Below are positions 8,543 through 17,465 of a DNA stretch of 64,000 nt, one piece after another. The stretch comes from an uncultured Lachnospiraceae bacterium. Its GTDB lineage: Bacteria; Bacillota; Clostridia; Lachnospirales; Lachnospiraceae. The notes below the pieces were generated by a model. It was not told where the DNA came from and searched no databases. It saw only the letters and a program-made list of their open reading frames with translations. The position numbers and the translations under genes are program-made. The DNA lies in contig CAJUMB010000005.1 of NCBI GenBank assembly GCA_910587105.1, positions 1-64,000 of the forward strand, in the 5' to 3' direction. Within the stretch, counting starts at the first letter, position 1. Each line of letters begins with the position of its first letter.

Positions 8543-9265
8543 ATGAATCTGCCCTTGACAAAACAAAATCCTGAAGAAAATACCCTTCGGTTTTATCAGA
8601 TTTTCAGCTCCAGCGCTTTGAAAATAATTGCGGTAATCACCATGTTCATCGACCATTTCGGCTATGGGCTGGTATATTGGAGTGATGAACGGGTCTCTTA
8701 CTACCAGCTCTGCAGGGATATTGGCAGAATTGCCTTTCCCATCTATTGCTTTCTTCTGGTGGAAGGTTTTTATTATACCAAAAACCGGGTGCGCTACGCT
8801 TTTAGTCTCCTGATTTTTGGAATCCTCTCGGAACTTCCTTTTAACTGGTTCATCGGAAACCAGCTGTGGGTGCCTGACTACCAGAATGTATTCTTTACAC
8901 TGCTTTTAGGACTGCTGGCAATCTGGGCCATGGAAAAACTTTGGGGAAAATGGCCTCTCATGTGCCTGCCTCTGGCAGCAGCCATGGGAGCCGCTTATCT
9001 GCTGCACACGGACTATGATTATAAGGGCGTGCTGCTAATCGCCGTCCTCTATCTGCTGCGCAGCTATCCCCTGCCCCGCTTTTTCGCAGGAGCCCTGTGT
9101 CTTTACTGGGAATGGAAAGCTATTTTCGCCTGGATTCCCATTACCCTGTATAATGGAAAACGCGGCTGGATGAAAGGACCTGTGCTGAAATATCTGTTCT
9201 ACATCTTTTACCCGGCCCACCTGTTGCTGCTGGCGTATCTGCGGCGGCGCTTTTTCCATATCTGA
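8543..9265 (+). CDS. TraX family membrane protein
   Basis: The 240-residue protein starts with a short cytosolic leader and then ALKIIAVITMFIDHFG, the TraX family hallmark (K..A...M..DH.G), followed by about seven more membrane segments and RDIGRIAFPIYCFLLVEGF. TraX of F-plasmids acetylates pilin. Chromosomal Firmicute homologues are orphan membrane acyltransferase-like proteins, and there are no conjugation genes here. The ATG at 8543 follows AAGGAGA by six bases, so the upstream in-frame ATG at 8525 is unlikely. It is a single gene with its own promoter. Confidence 0.85.
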   Translation: MNLPLTKQNPEENTLRFYQIFSSSALKIIAVITMFIDHFGYGLVYWSDERVSYYQLCRDIGRIAFPIYCFLLVEGFYYTKNRVRYAFSLLIFGILSELPFNWFIGNQLWVPDYQNVFFTLLLGLLAIWAMEKLWGKWPLMCLPLAAAMGAAYLLHTDYDYKGVLLIAVLYLLRSYPLPRFFAGALCLYWEWKAIFAWIPITLYNGKRGWMKGPVLKYLFYIFYPAHLLLLAYLRRRFFHI

Positions 9266-9348
9266 AAGCAGATACAGAAACCGACATAAATCTGTTTCTT
9301 CATTTTGGAATGCCGCTGGCGGATTGAGGCCCTTCCCGCCCATATAGC

Positions 9349-10014
9349 TTACCGCCTGCCCACAATCTCCCCAGCCTGCTTATAGATGCTTCCCCCAGGC
9401 ACGCATCCTCTCACAGAAGACAGAGGATATATGTGGGATTCCCTGCCGATAACTGTCCCTGGATTCAGCACAGAACCGCAGCCCACCTCCACCAGGTCGC
9501 CAAGCACTGCCCCGAATTTCTTCCGGCCTGTCTCCATCTGCTGTCCCTCTGCCTTCACCACCACCAGCTGTTTGTCAGACTTTACGTTGGAGCAGATGGA
9601 GCCTGCCCCCATATGGGCCCGGTAACCCAGTATGGAATCTCCCACATAATTGTAATGGGGAACCTGAACCTTGTGGAAGAGCACGCAGTTTTTCAACTCA
9701 GTAGAATTTCCCACCACTGCACCTGCACCCACAATCACATCCCCACGGATGAAGGCACAGTGGCGGATCTCCGCCTCTTCTCCGATAATGGCCGGACCGT
9801 TGATACAGGCGGTATCGGCTATTTTTGCAGATTTTGCCACCCACAAGTGTTCTCCCCGCTGTTCATATTCTTCCGGATTCAGCTGTCTGCCTGTCTCCAG
9901 AATAAAATCATGGATCTCCCCCAGGACTTCCCAGGGATATGTTTTCCCTGAAAAAAGTTCTGCTGCCTCTGTATGGGATAAATCTAAAAGTTTTTCAATA
10001 GTATATTCTTTCAT
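9349..10014 (-). CDS. left-handed beta-helix (hexapeptide repeat) acyl/nucleotidyl-transferase-like protein
   Basis: From residue 50 on, the 221-residue protein shows isoleucine-rich hexapeptide turns (AKIADTACINGPAIIGEEAE, VIVGAGAVVGNSTELKN, GCGSVLNPGTVIGRES) that build a left-handed beta helix. The family resembles the C-terminal half of GlmU and is often annotated UDP-N-acetylglucosamine pyrophosphorylase-like, but the nucleotidyltransferase domain is absent. The start at 10014 follows AAAGGAGC, just past the topB stop codon, so it is the second gene of a topB operon. The substrate is unknown. Confidence 0.75.
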   Translation of the reverse strand: MKEYTIEKLLDLSHTEAAELFSGKTYPWEVLGEIHDFILETGRQLNPEEYEQRGEHLWVAKSAKIADTACINGPAIIGEEAEIRHCAFIRGDVIVGAGAVVGNSTELKNCVLFHKVQVPHYNYVGDSILGYRAHMGAGSICSNVKSDKQLVVVKAEGQQMETGRKKFGAVLGDLVEVGCGSVLNPGTVIGRESHIYPLSSVRGCVPGGSIYKQAGEIVGRR

Positions 10015-10015
10015 G

Positions 10016-12019
10016 TTATTTTGCTCCTTTATAATTATTTGCCGCCGCGTCATAGAAACTGCGCAGGGCATACTGATTATTCAGGTTCATCACTGCCTGG
10101 GTGTGGCGGCGGATAAAATGTTCCAGTTTTTCCATATATTCCTCAGGGGTAATGGTGCCCTCAGCCACATAGGTGAGCCCCTTCTCCCAGCTGGCCGTCA
10201 ATTCCGGATTCAGCAGGGAGCGTATGGAGCAGCTGACTACATCATACACCATTTCCCCGAAAAGTGTAGGGGTAATTACCTGTGTTTTTTTATTTAGCGC
10301 CAGATACTTGATGTTTACCAGCTTTTTCAGAATCTCCGCCCGGGTGGCACTGGTGCCGATTCCGCTGCCTTTTATCTGGGCGCGCAGCTCCTCGTCTTCG
10401 ATCAGCTGTCCGGCATTTTCCATTGCCAGAATCATGGTTCCGGAGTTGTACCGTTTGGGCGGCGTGGTCTCCCCCTCTTTCACAAAGAGCTTCTCTACCG
10501 GCACGCGGCTTCCCTTCCGCAGTCCCTGGAGATCCTTCAGCATCTGTGCATCGCAGGCGGTCTCCTCCCCCTCTGCCGAATCTTCTTTCTTTTGCTTTGC
10601 AAAGGATGCAGAGGCTATTTTCAGGTAGCCTTCTTCCATCAGAACCTTAAACCCGGAGAAGAAAAACTCCTCTTTTATTTTAAGCGTGATCTGGATTTTT
10701 TGATACACTGCCGGAGGATAAAAGATACTCAGGAAACGGCGGACAATGATTTCATATACCCTCTGGGAGTTGGTCCCCAGCCTGGACAAAGCCCCCAGCC
10801 CTTGACCAGTTGGAATGATGGCGTAGTGGTCTGTAATCTTCTTGTCATTCACATACCGGGACTTTCCAATAGCCGTATAGGAGCCTTCCTCTAAGATTCC
10901 CCCGGCGATATTCCCGCAGATATTGTAGCTGCACAGACCGGACAAATTCCTGCGTATCTCCTTTGCCGCTGCAGTGGACAGTACTCTGGCGTCTGTACGG
11001 GGGTAGGTAACCAGTTTTTTCTCATATAACTCCTGCACTACACGAAGCGTCTCGTCGGGGCTGATTTTAAACAGTTTGGAGCATACGTTCTGAAGTTCCG
11101 CCAGATTAAACAAAAGAGGCGGGCTTTTCTTCTCTTTTTTCCTCTCTGCTTTCAGCACCACTGCCTCTATGGGCTGGGGCTGGCTCAAATCCCCGATGAG
11201 AGTTTCCGCGTCCTCTCTGTTTTTCCAGCCGTTTTCCTTATATAATTTAGGGGATTGATAATAACGGCTCCCCTCCACAGCACGCCATTCTCCCTGGAAA
11301 TGTCCGGACTGCATAGCGAAGTCTGCCAATACACGGAAAAAAGGGGTCTTTACAAATTCCCGGATTTCCCGCTCCCGCCGGACCACCATACCCAGCACAC
11401 AGGTCATGACCCTGCCCACGGAAACCGCCTGATAATCTGAACGCAGGTAATTACTCATGCTGCCCGCATATTTCAGAGAGAGCAGTCTGGAAAAATTAAT
11501 TCCCATCAGATAGTCTTCTTTTGCCCGCAGATAAGCCGATGCGGATAGATTGTCATATTCAGACAGATCTTTTGCCTCCCGGATTCCCCTGAGGATTTCT
11601 TCTTCCGTCTGGGAATCAATCCACACACGTTTCCTGACTTTTCCCTGTACCTGGGCCATCTGTTCCACCAGACGGTAAATGTACTCTCCTTCTCTCCCGG
11701 AATCGGTGCACACATAGATGGTGTCCACGTCCGGCCGGTTCAACAGCCCGCTGACAATTTCATACTGCTCCTGGACGGCCGGTATCACCTCGTACTGGAA
11801 TTCGGCAGGCAAAAAAGGCAGAGTATCCAGACTCCACCTTTTATATTTCAGATCATATTTTTCCGGATAACTCATTGTGATCAGATGCCCCACGCACCAG
11901 GTGACAACCGCATCTTCCGATTCCAGATATCCATTGCGCCTTGCCCCATTGATTTTCAGAGCCTTTGCAAATTCCTGCGCTACGCTGGGCTTTTCTGCTA
12001 TGTATAAAGATTTTGCCAT
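10016..12019 (-). CDS. topB: DNA topoisomerase III (type IA)
   Basis: A 667-residue type IA topoisomerase. It begins with the toprim strand KSLYIAEKPSVAQEFAKAL, has the acidic toprim motif VCTDSGREGEYIYRLV near residue 105, and carries the active-site tyrosine in KKLVTYPRTDARVLS near residue 340. The central MGINFSRLLSLKY and GRVMTCVLGMVVRRE blocks are TopB-typical (compare SVGRVQTPTL). No C-terminal zinc fingers are seen, as expected for TopB. Chromosomal TopB decatenates replication intermediates, but many Clostridia carry extra copies on mobile elements. Nothing else mobile is nearby. Confidence 0.92.
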   Translation of the reverse strand: MAKSLYIAEKPSVAQEFAKALKINGARRNGYLESEDAVVTWCVGHLITMSYPEKYDLKYKRWSLDTLPFLPAEFQYEVIPAVQEQYEIVSGLLNRPDVDTIYVCTDSGREGEYIYRLVEQMAQVQGKVRKRVWIDSQTEEEILRGIREAKDLSEYDNLSASAYLRAKEDYLMGINFSRLLSLKYAGSMSNYLRSDYQAVSVGRVMTCVLGMVVRREREIREFVKTPFFRVLADFAMQSGHFQGEWRAVEGSRYYQSPKLYKENGWKNREDAETLIGDLSQPQPIEAVVLKAERKKEKKSPPLLFNLAELQNVCSKLFKISPDETLRVVQELYEKKLVTYPRTDARVLSTAAAKEIRRNLSGLCSYNICGNIAGGILEEGSYTAIGKSRYVNDKKITDHYAIIPTGQGLGALSRLGTNSQRVYEIIVRRFLSIFYPPAVYQKIQITLKIKEEFFFSGFKVLMEEGYLKIASASFAKQKKEDSAEGEETACDAQMLKDLQGLRKGSRVPVEKLFVKEGETTPPKRYNSGTMILAMENAGQLIEDEELRAQIKGSGIGTSATRAEILKKLVNIKYLALNKKTQVITPTLFGEMVYDVVSCSIRSLLNPELTASWEKGLTYVAEGTITPEEYMEKLEHFIRRHTQAVMNLNNQYALRSFYDAAANNYKGAK

Positions 12020-12083
12020 GTTTTTATCTCACACTTATTCTTTGCAAATGTTGTTTTTCAATTGATTCGAGTTCATGTTTTTT

Positions 12084-12112
12084 ATCATATCAAATTGTAG
12101 ATTGTATGTCAA
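12084..12112 (-). promoter_or_regulatory. sigma-A promoter of topB
   Basis: TTGACA and TATGAT, 17 bases apart on the minus strand, about 65 bases before the topB ATG. It is back to back with the promoter of the divergent amidohydrolase gene. Confidence 0.8.
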
Positions 12113-12118
12113 CCGGAA

Positions 12119-12147
12119 TTGTTTCTTTTCCCTTTTAGTGGTAAAAT
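12119..12147 (+). promoter_or_regulatory. promoter of the amidohydrolase gene
   Basis: TTGTTT and TAAAAT with a 17-base spacer, 52 bases before the ATG at 12199. Confidence 0.65.
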
Positions 12148-12198
12148 AGCAGGAGAGATTTCGAGAGTACATATACCACTTTTTAGGAGGAATGCAGC

Positions 12199-13071
12199 AT
12201 GTTTGGAGAATGTCATGAACATATTTTCATGGACGGAGCAGATTACCTGGCTGCGGTAAAAACTCATAAGAACGGCCCCTGTGAACCGGTGATCCGCGCC
12301 CATCTGCTGGAATATCAGAAACGGGGCGTCACCTATATCCGGGACGGCGGGGATAAATATCAGGCTTCTGTCCTGGCCAGAAAACTGGCGGGGGAATACG
12401 GCATTGTTTACCGGACGCCTGTATTTGGAATTTATAAGCTGGGACAGTATGGGAAAATCGTGGGTTTCAGTTTTTCCAATATGAAAGAATATTACAGCCT
12501 GGTGAGAGAAGCCATTGGGCAGAAAGCAGATTTTATCAAAATTATGACCACCGGGCTTATGGATTTTGACCGGCATGGCCAGGTGACCGGCACTCCCTTA
12601 TCCCTGGAGGAAGTCAGGGAAATGGTACATATCGCCCACGAGGAAGGGATGGCAGTCATGTCTCACACCAACGGAAAACAGGGTGCCATGACTGCCATAG
12701 AAGCGGGGGTGGACAGCCTGGAACACGGAAATTTCCTGGACGAGGAGACGGTAAAAGCGCTGTCACAAAGCCATACCATATGGGTTCCCACAACGGTGAC
12801 AGTGCGCAATCTGCTGGGAAACGGCCGTTTTCCAGACGATACCCTGCGGCCCATCTGGGAGACAGCTGCAGAAAATATCCGGACAGCATACCGCCTGAAG
12901 GCAAAGGTGGCTCTGGGCAGTGATGCAGGCGCTTACTGTGTTCCCCACGGACAGGGAATTGTGGACGAATACCGTACATTCCAGCATATTCTTGGAGACA
13001 GTGAAGATGTGGACCTATGGCTTGCGGCCGGGGAGACGGCTGTCAAGGAGACGTTCCAGACACACAGATAA
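12199..13071 (+). CDS. amidohydrolase family metal-dependent hydrolase
   Basis: The 290-residue TIM-barrel hydrolase carries the full set of binuclear metal ligands: HEH at residues 6-8, Lys114 in FIKIMTTG (the carbamylated lysine), His156 in MSHTNG, His176 in LEHGNF and Asp242 in LGSDAG. It is much shorter than imidazolonepropionase or dihydroorotase relatives (about 400) because the small beta-sandwich domain is missing at both ends. It still starts at a TTAGGAGG site and is not a fragment. The substrate may be a small amide, lactone or dipeptide. Single-gene unit. Confidence 0.85.
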   Translation: MFGECHEHIFMDGADYLAAVKTHKNGPCEPVIRAHLLEYQKRGVTYIRDGGDKYQASVLARKLAGEYGIVYRTPVFGIYKLGQYGKIVGFSFSNMKEYYSLVREAIGQKADFIKIMTTGLMDFDRHGQVTGTPLSLEEVREMVHIAHEEGMAVMSHTNGKQGAMTAIEAGVDSLEHGNFLDEETVKALSQSHTIWVPTTVTVRNLLGNGRFPDDTLRPIWETAAENIRTAYRLKAKVALGSDAGAYCVPHGQGIVDEYRTFQHILGDSEDVDLWLAAGETAVKETFQTHR

Positions 13072-13110
13072 AGGCTGATATGATAAAATACCAGCCTTTA
13101 TCCTCTTTTA
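13071..13110. terminator. terminator between amidohydrolase and asd
   Basis: AAGGCTG pairs with CAGCCTT around 14 bases. A T-rich tail follows on the + strand and the region also lies just after the convergent asd stop, so it may work in both directions. Confidence 0.65.
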
Positions 13111-13113
13111 TCT

Positions 13114-14199
13114 CTATTTTTTTGTAATGTAACCTTTGGCTTTTAGAGTCTCTGCGCAGAGCACAGCGCCTCCGGCGGCGCCTCTAACCGTATTGTGGGA
13201 TAGTCCGATGAATTTATAGTCATATACAGTGTCTTCACGGAGTCTTCCCACAGATACGCCCATGCCGTTTTCAAAATCCACATCAAGGGAAACCTGGGGA
13301 CGATTGTCTTCTTCCAGGTACTGGATAAACTGCTTCGGAGCACTGGGCAGATTTAATTCCTGGGGCACGCCGCGGAAATCTTTCATGGCCTGAATCAGCT
13401 GCTCTTTGGAGGGTTTCTTCCTAAATTTTACGAACACGGCGGCCGTATGCCCATCCAGTACCGGAACGCGGATACACTGGCTGGTGATCACAGGCTCTTT
13501 TGCAGATTCAATGACGCCGTCCACAATTTTTCCCCATAATTTCAAGGGCTCTTTCTCGCTCTTTTCTTCCTCTCCGCCGATGTAAGGAATAATGTTGTGC
13601 TCCATCTCCGGCCAATCCTGAAAGGTCTTTCCTGCCCCGGAGATTGCCTGGTATGTAGTGGCAACTGCCTCGTAGGGCTCAAATTCCTGCCATGCAGACA
13701 GCACGGGCGCATAACTTTGGATGGAACAGTTTGGTTTTACTGCGATAAATCCTCTCTTGGTTCCCAGCCGCTTCTTCTGGTCTTCAATTACATCGAAGTG
13801 CTGTGGATTAATCTCCGGAATTACCATAGGCACATCTGGTGTCCAGCGGTGGGCGCTGTTATTGGAAACCACAGGAGTCTCTGTCTTGGCATAAGCCTCC
13901 TCTATGGCCCGTATCTCATCTTTTGTCATATCCACTGCTGAAAACACGAAATCAACACCTGCGGCTACCTGTTCCACGTCACTTACATTCATTACCACCA
14001 TCTTTTTCACAGACTCAGGCATGGGGGTGCTCATCTTCCAGCGGGAACCTGCAGCTTCTTCATATGTTTTCCCAGCGCTTCTGGCACTGGCTGCCAATGT
14101 CTCCACCTGGAACCATGGATGACCCTCCAGCAAAGAAATAAACCGCTGTCCCACCATTCCTGTTGCGCCTAAAATTCCAACTTTCAATTTCTCACTCAT
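13114..14199 (-). CDS. asd: aspartate-semialdehyde dehydrogenase
   Basis: The 361-residue enzyme makes aspartate semialdehyde from aspartyl phosphate for lysine, diaminopimelate, threonine and methionine synthesis. The NADP loop is GILGATGMVGQRF at residues 8-20, the catalytic cysteine is Cys158 in KPNCSIQ, and the substrate region reads AISGAGKTFQDWPEMEHN. The insertion before SQCIRVPVLDGHTAAVFVKF marks the archaeal/fungal-type subfamily found in many Clostridia. I place the start at the second ATG (MSEKL), because AAAGGAGA is one base from the first ATG but seven from the second. Confidence 0.95.
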   Translation of the reverse strand: MSEKLKVGILGATGMVGQRFISLLEGHPWFQVETLAASARSAGKTYEEAAGSRWKMSTPMPESVKKMVVMNVSDVEQVAAGVDFVFSAVDMTKDEIRAIEEAYAKTETPVVSNNSAHRWTPDVPMVIPEINPQHFDVIEDQKKRLGTKRGFIAVKPNCSIQSYAPVLSAWQEFEPYEAVATTYQAISGAGKTFQDWPEMEHNIIPYIGGEEEKSEKEPLKLWGKIVDGVIESAKEPVITSQCIRVPVLDGHTAAVFVKFRKKPSKEQLIQAMKDFRGVPQELNLPSAPKQFIQYLEEDNRPQVSLDVDFENGMGVSVGRLREDTVYDYKFIGLSHNTVRGAAGGAVLCAETLKAKGYITKK

Positions 14200-14224
14200 T
14201 GCCATTCTCCTTTATTTCTCCCTG

Positions 14225-15604
14225 TCAATTTTCTTCCAGATATGTTTTGTAAAGGCCCATTACCACCTTCATGGCGTCTTTTCCCGGAGCGCCCAGCGTG
14301 GTACGGCGTTCCACACAGTTTTTCATGCTGATGGCTTCGTAGATATCTTCCTGGAACACAGGACTGATCTTCTTGTATGCCTCCAGAGGCATCTCATCTA
14401 AGGACAGATTATTTTCGATACAGTAAAGCACCAGCTGTCCCACAATGCCGTGGGCATCACGGAAGGCCACCCCCCGGCTCACCAGATAATCTGCCGCGTC
14501 TGTGGCGTTGGTAAAGCCGTTTTTCGCGCTCCTTTCCATCTGGTCTTTCCGAAAGGTCATAGTGCCTATCATCCCGGTAAACAAAGCCAGGCATTCCTTC
14601 ACTGTGTCTATGGCGTCAAATACCAGCTCTTTGTCTTCCTGCATATCTTTATTATATGCCAGGGGCGTTCCCTTCATGGTGGTAAGAAGCGCCATCAGTG
14701 CTCCATAAACCCGCCCCGTTTTCCCACGGATCAATTCCGCAATATCCGGATTTTTCTTCTGGGGCATGATGCTGCTTCCGGTGCTGTAGGCGTCATCTAT
14801 CTCCACAAATTGATATTCATTGGTATTCCAGATAATGATTTCTTCGCAGAAACGGCTCAGATGCATCATGACTGTGGACAAGGAAGATAAAAGTTCAATC
14901 AAATAATCCCTGTCGGATACGGCATCCATGCTGTTCAGCGCGGCACAGTCGAAGTTCAGAAGTTCTGCTGTGTAATCCCGGTCCAGAGGATAAGTGGTGC
15001 CTGCCAGCGCCCCAGAGCCCAGAGGACAGACGTTCATCCGCTGGTACATATCATACAGCCGGCCCCTATCCCGCTTGAACATTTCAAAGTAAGCTCCCAC
15101 GTGATGAGCCAGTGTAATAGGCTGTGCTTTCTGCAGATGGGTAAAGCCCGGCATATACGTGTCCAGATTTTCTTCCATAATGCCAAAAAGGGTCTGCAGA
15201 AGCTGCTGCAAAAGCCCATCCAGCATCAGAGTCTCATCCTTGGTATACATTTTCATGTCCAAAGCCACCTGGTCGTTGCGGCTTCTCCCTGTATGCAGCT
15301 TCTTTCCCGGCTCCCCGATGCGCTCTGTCAGTGTGGCCTCCACAAAACTGTGAATGTCTTCGAATTTTTCGCTGATTTCTAATTTTCCTGTTTTGACATC
15401 TTCCAGAATCTGCTCCAGGCCGTCTGTAATGGCACGCTTTTCTTCCTTGGTCAAAATGCCCTGTTTCGCCAGCATGGACGCATGGGCAATGCTTCCTTGG
15501 ATATCCTGTTCATAAAGTCTTTGATCAAAAGTAATGGATGCGTTAAACTCATACACCATTTTGTCGGTTTCTTTTGTAAAACGCCCTCCCCACAATTGAG
15601 CCAT
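14225..15604 (-). CDS. argH: argininosuccinate lyase
   Basis: This 459-residue enzyme performs the last step of arginine synthesis, splitting argininosuccinate into arginine and fumarate. The superfamily signature GSSIMPQKKNPDIAEL (catalytic Ser loop) is near residue 280, and the N terminus LWGGRFTKETDKMVYEFNAS is standard. The length is normal. No argG or other arg gene is nearby. It lies 25 bases downstream of trmD-side sequence and 20 bases upstream of asd, so it may be co-transcribed with the asd gene or follow the trmD operon, in the place where rplS is often found. Confidence 0.96.
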   Translation of the reverse strand: MAQLWGGRFTKETDKMVYEFNASITFDQRLYEQDIQGSIAHASMLAKQGILTKEEKRAITDGLEQILEDVKTGKLEISEKFEDIHSFVEATLTERIGEPGKKLHTGRSRNDQVALDMKMYTKDETLMLDGLLQQLLQTLFGIMEENLDTYMPGFTHLQKAQPITLAHHVGAYFEMFKRDRGRLYDMYQRMNVCPLGSGALAGTTYPLDRDYTAELLNFDCAALNSMDAVSDRDYLIELLSSLSTVMMHLSRFCEEIIIWNTNEYQFVEIDDAYSTGSSIMPQKKNPDIAELIRGKTGRVYGALMALLTTMKGTPLAYNKDMQEDKELVFDAIDTVKECLALFTGMIGTMTFRKDQMERSAKNGFTNATDAADYLVSRGVAFRDAHGIVGQLVLYCIENNLSLDEMPLEAYKKISPVFQEDIYEAISMKNCVERRTTLGAPGKDAMKVVMGLYKTYLEEN

Positions 15605-15627
15605 ATGCTATCTCATCCTCTCTGTAT

Positions 15628-16329
15628 TTACATAATATTTTTATGGTTATCCTGTTTCAGTAAATCAGGCCGCCGCTCTTTCGTCCGCAGGTAAGACTGC
15701 TGGGCTCTCCAGGCATCCACATTGGCATGGTGGCCAGACAGCAGAATTTCCGGCACCCTCCGGCCATGCCATTCCTGGGGACGGCTGTACTGGGGGTACT
15801 CCAGCAGACCGTTCTGAAAAGAGTCAAACTGCGCCGACTCTTTATTATTCAAGACTCCGGGCACCATCCTGGATATGGCGTCGATCATGACCATGGCCGG
15901 CAGTTCACCGCCAGTGAGAACATAATCGCCGATGGATACATGGTCTGTCACAATTTCTTCCAGCACCCTCTCATCAATCCCCTCATAATGCCCGCACAAA
16001 AAAATCAGGTCCTCCTCCAGGGCCAGTTCCTGAGCCATTTCCTGGGAAAACACCCGGCCCTGGGGTGTCATATGGAGAACACGGGGCTTTTTTTCCAATG
16101 AATCGGCCACAGCCTCATAAGCCCGGTATACCGGTTCCGCCTGCATCACCATGCCGGCTCCGCCTCCATATGGATAATCATCAATTTTGCCGTAGTCGTT
16201 GTCTGCATAATCACGGATATTTACCGCATTCAGGCTGATAATGCCCCGGTCCGCGGCCCTTCCGATAATACTGGTGTGCAGACCGGCAAGAACCATTTCC
16301 GGAAATAAAGTTAATACGTGATACCTCAT
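15628..16329 (-). CDS. trmD: tRNA (guanine-37-N1)-methyltransferase
   Basis: The 233-residue SPOUT methyltransferase uses S-adenosylmethionine to make m1G37, which prevents frameshifting. The N terminus MRYHVLTLFPEMV, the trefoil-knot region FLCGHYEGIDERV near residue 112 and IGDYVLTGGELPA near 133 are diagnostic. The C-terminal domain contains LEYPQYSRPQEW and HHANVDAWR. It follows rimM by seven bases in the conserved ylxM-ffh-rpsP-khpA-rimM-trmD order. Confidence 0.97.
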   Translation of the reverse strand: MRYHVLTLFPEMVLAGLHTSIIGRAADRGIISLNAVNIRDYADNDYGKIDDYPYGGGAGMVMQAEPVYRAYEAVADSLEKKPRVLHMTPQGRVFSQEMAQELALEEDLIFLCGHYEGIDERVLEEIVTDHVSIGDYVLTGGELPAMVMIDAISRMVPGVLNNKESAQFDSFQNGLLEYPQYSRPQEWHGRRVPEILLSGHHANVDAWRAQQSYLRTKERRPDLLKQDNHKNIM

Positions 16330-16336
16330 GATTCCC

Positions 16337-16843
16337 CTATACCAGCCCTTTCATCAGATGCACGGTCATGGTTTCTGACTCCACATTAATGTCTAGGATG
16401 CACTCGCCGATGGCAGGCAGCAGCACTTCCCGGCCCTCATGGGTTTCCACCACATACACATCATTGGCCCCTGTCTCCATCACGTCTTTCAATACGCCGA
16501 AAGAACTTTTGTCCTCCAGGACCACCTTCATACCGATTAAATCCCCGATATAATACTCGTCCTCTTCCAATGGCTGGGCTTCTTCACGGGGAATCCACAA
16601 TTCTTTTCCTTTGTATTTTTCGGCTTCATTGATGTCGTGAAAGCCGCTGAGCTTTAATATGGCGAATTTCTTGAAGAATTTCACATTCTGGATTTCCAGC
16701 TTTTTATATTCCCCTGCCGATTCCAGATATACATATTTCAGTTCCAAAAAACGCCGGGCTGTATCCGTTGTGGGAAAAACCTTTACTTCTCCGCGTATTC
16801 CATGTGTGGTGGTAATCACCCCCACCTGAAGCATTGATTCCAT
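16337..16843 (-). CDS. rimM: 16S rRNA maturation factor RimM
   Basis: The 168-residue protein has the N-terminal RimM barrel (LQVGVITTTHGIRGEVKVFP) and a C-terminal PRC-barrel half (YYIGDLIGMKVVLED through LLPAIGECILDINVE). It helps assemble the 30S head around S19 and the 3' domain. The ATG at 16843 is eight bases after GAGGG. An imperfect hairpin at 16884-16915 separates it from khpA, so expression may step down here. Confidence 0.95.
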   Translation of the reverse strand: MESMLQVGVITTTHGIRGEVKVFPTTDTARRFLELKYVYLESAGEYKKLEIQNVKFFKKFAILKLSGFHDINEAEKYKGKELWIPREEAQPLEEDEYYIGDLIGMKVVLEDKSSFGVLKDVMETGANDVYVVETHEGREVLLPAIGECILDINVESETMTVHLMKGLV

Positions 16844-16883
16844 GTAAAACCCTCATTTCATAATAACGTATAGTTAAAGTTAA

Positions 16884-16915
16884 GGCCGTCCCAAAAAAAC
16901 TCTTTTGAAACGGCC
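16884..16915. terminator. hairpin between khpA and rimM, possible attenuator
   Basis: GGCCGTCCC and GAAACGGCC pair over nine positions if wobble pairs are allowed, enclosing an A/T-rich loop. No clear T-run follows on the minus strand, so full termination is doubtful; processing or partial attenuation inside the operon is possible. Confidence 0.4.
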
Positions 16916-16930
16916 CCGGTTTTATCTTAT

Positions 16931-17158
16931 CTACATAATATCTACTACAACTTTTTTATCCGTCTTGGATGATGCAGCCTTTACCACGGTGCGTATGGCT
17001 TTCGCAATACGGCCCTGTTTGCCGATTACTTTTCCCATATCCGAAGATCCCACTTTCAGTTCCACATAGATGGTATCTTCTTCTTCGGTTTCCGTTACTA
17101 CCACTTCGTCTGGATTTTCCACAAGTGCTTTTGCAATTACTTCCACCAAATCTTTCAA
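16931..17158 (-). CDS. khpA: KH-domain RNA-binding protein KhpA
   Basis: The 75-residue protein is a single KH domain with the GXXG loop visible as VIGKQGRIAKAIRT near residue 50, and the typical beginning LVEVIAKALVENPDEV. KhpA partners KhpB/Jag in RNA binding and cell elongation control. I start it at TTG (17158), five bases after a GGGGAGGG site. The in-frame ATG ten codons upstream would add residues absent from the family and would place the ribosome site inside the gene. Confidence 0.92.
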   Translation of the reverse strand: MKDLVEVIAKALVENPDEVVVTETEEEDTIYVELKVGSSDMGKVIGKQGRIAKAIRTVVKAASSKTDKKVVVDIM

Positions 17159-17194
17159 GATATCCCTCCCCGGTATGATTGATTGCAAAGTCCT

Positions 17195-17443
17195 CTATTT
17201 CTCAATTCCAGCCAGTTTAAAGATTTTGCTCACTACTTCTGTAGGCTGAGCGCCTGTAGCCAGCCATTTTTTCGCTTTTTCTTCATCTACTTTATAAGCG
17301 CTGGGATTGCAGTTGGGGTCATAGGTCCCGATTTCCTCGATACATCTTCCGTCCCTGGGAGATCTGGAATCTGCCACAACAATTCTGTAAAAAGGAGCTT
17401 TCTTACGTCCCATTCTTCTCAATCTGATTTTTACCATTTTCAT
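17195..17443 (-). CDS. rpsP: 30S ribosomal protein S16
   Basis: The 82-residue protein begins MVKIRLRRMGRKKAPFY-like (here MKMVKIRLRRMGRKK), contains RIVVADSRSPRDGRCIEEIG and ends with the usual WLATGAQPTEVV segment. It sits between ffh and khpA, the universal Firmicute position, 37 bases from khpA. Confidence 0.98.
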   Translation of the reverse strand: MKMVKIRLRRMGRKKAPFYRIVVADSRSPRDGRCIEEIGTYDPNCNPSAYKVDEEKAKKWLATGAQPTEVVSKIFKLAGIEK

Positions 17444-17465
17444 TTACCTCCATATAATCTTTTTT

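Noticed and set aside
6101..9265. Phage-defence or genomic island around DUF2971, GNAT and TraX genes
   Set aside because: No integrase, tRNA target, repeats or shift in base composition; each gene has ordinary promoters or terminators.
12199..13071. Truncated amidohydrolase pseudogene
   Set aside because: It is short for the family but has a good ribosome site, all metal ligands and a terminator.
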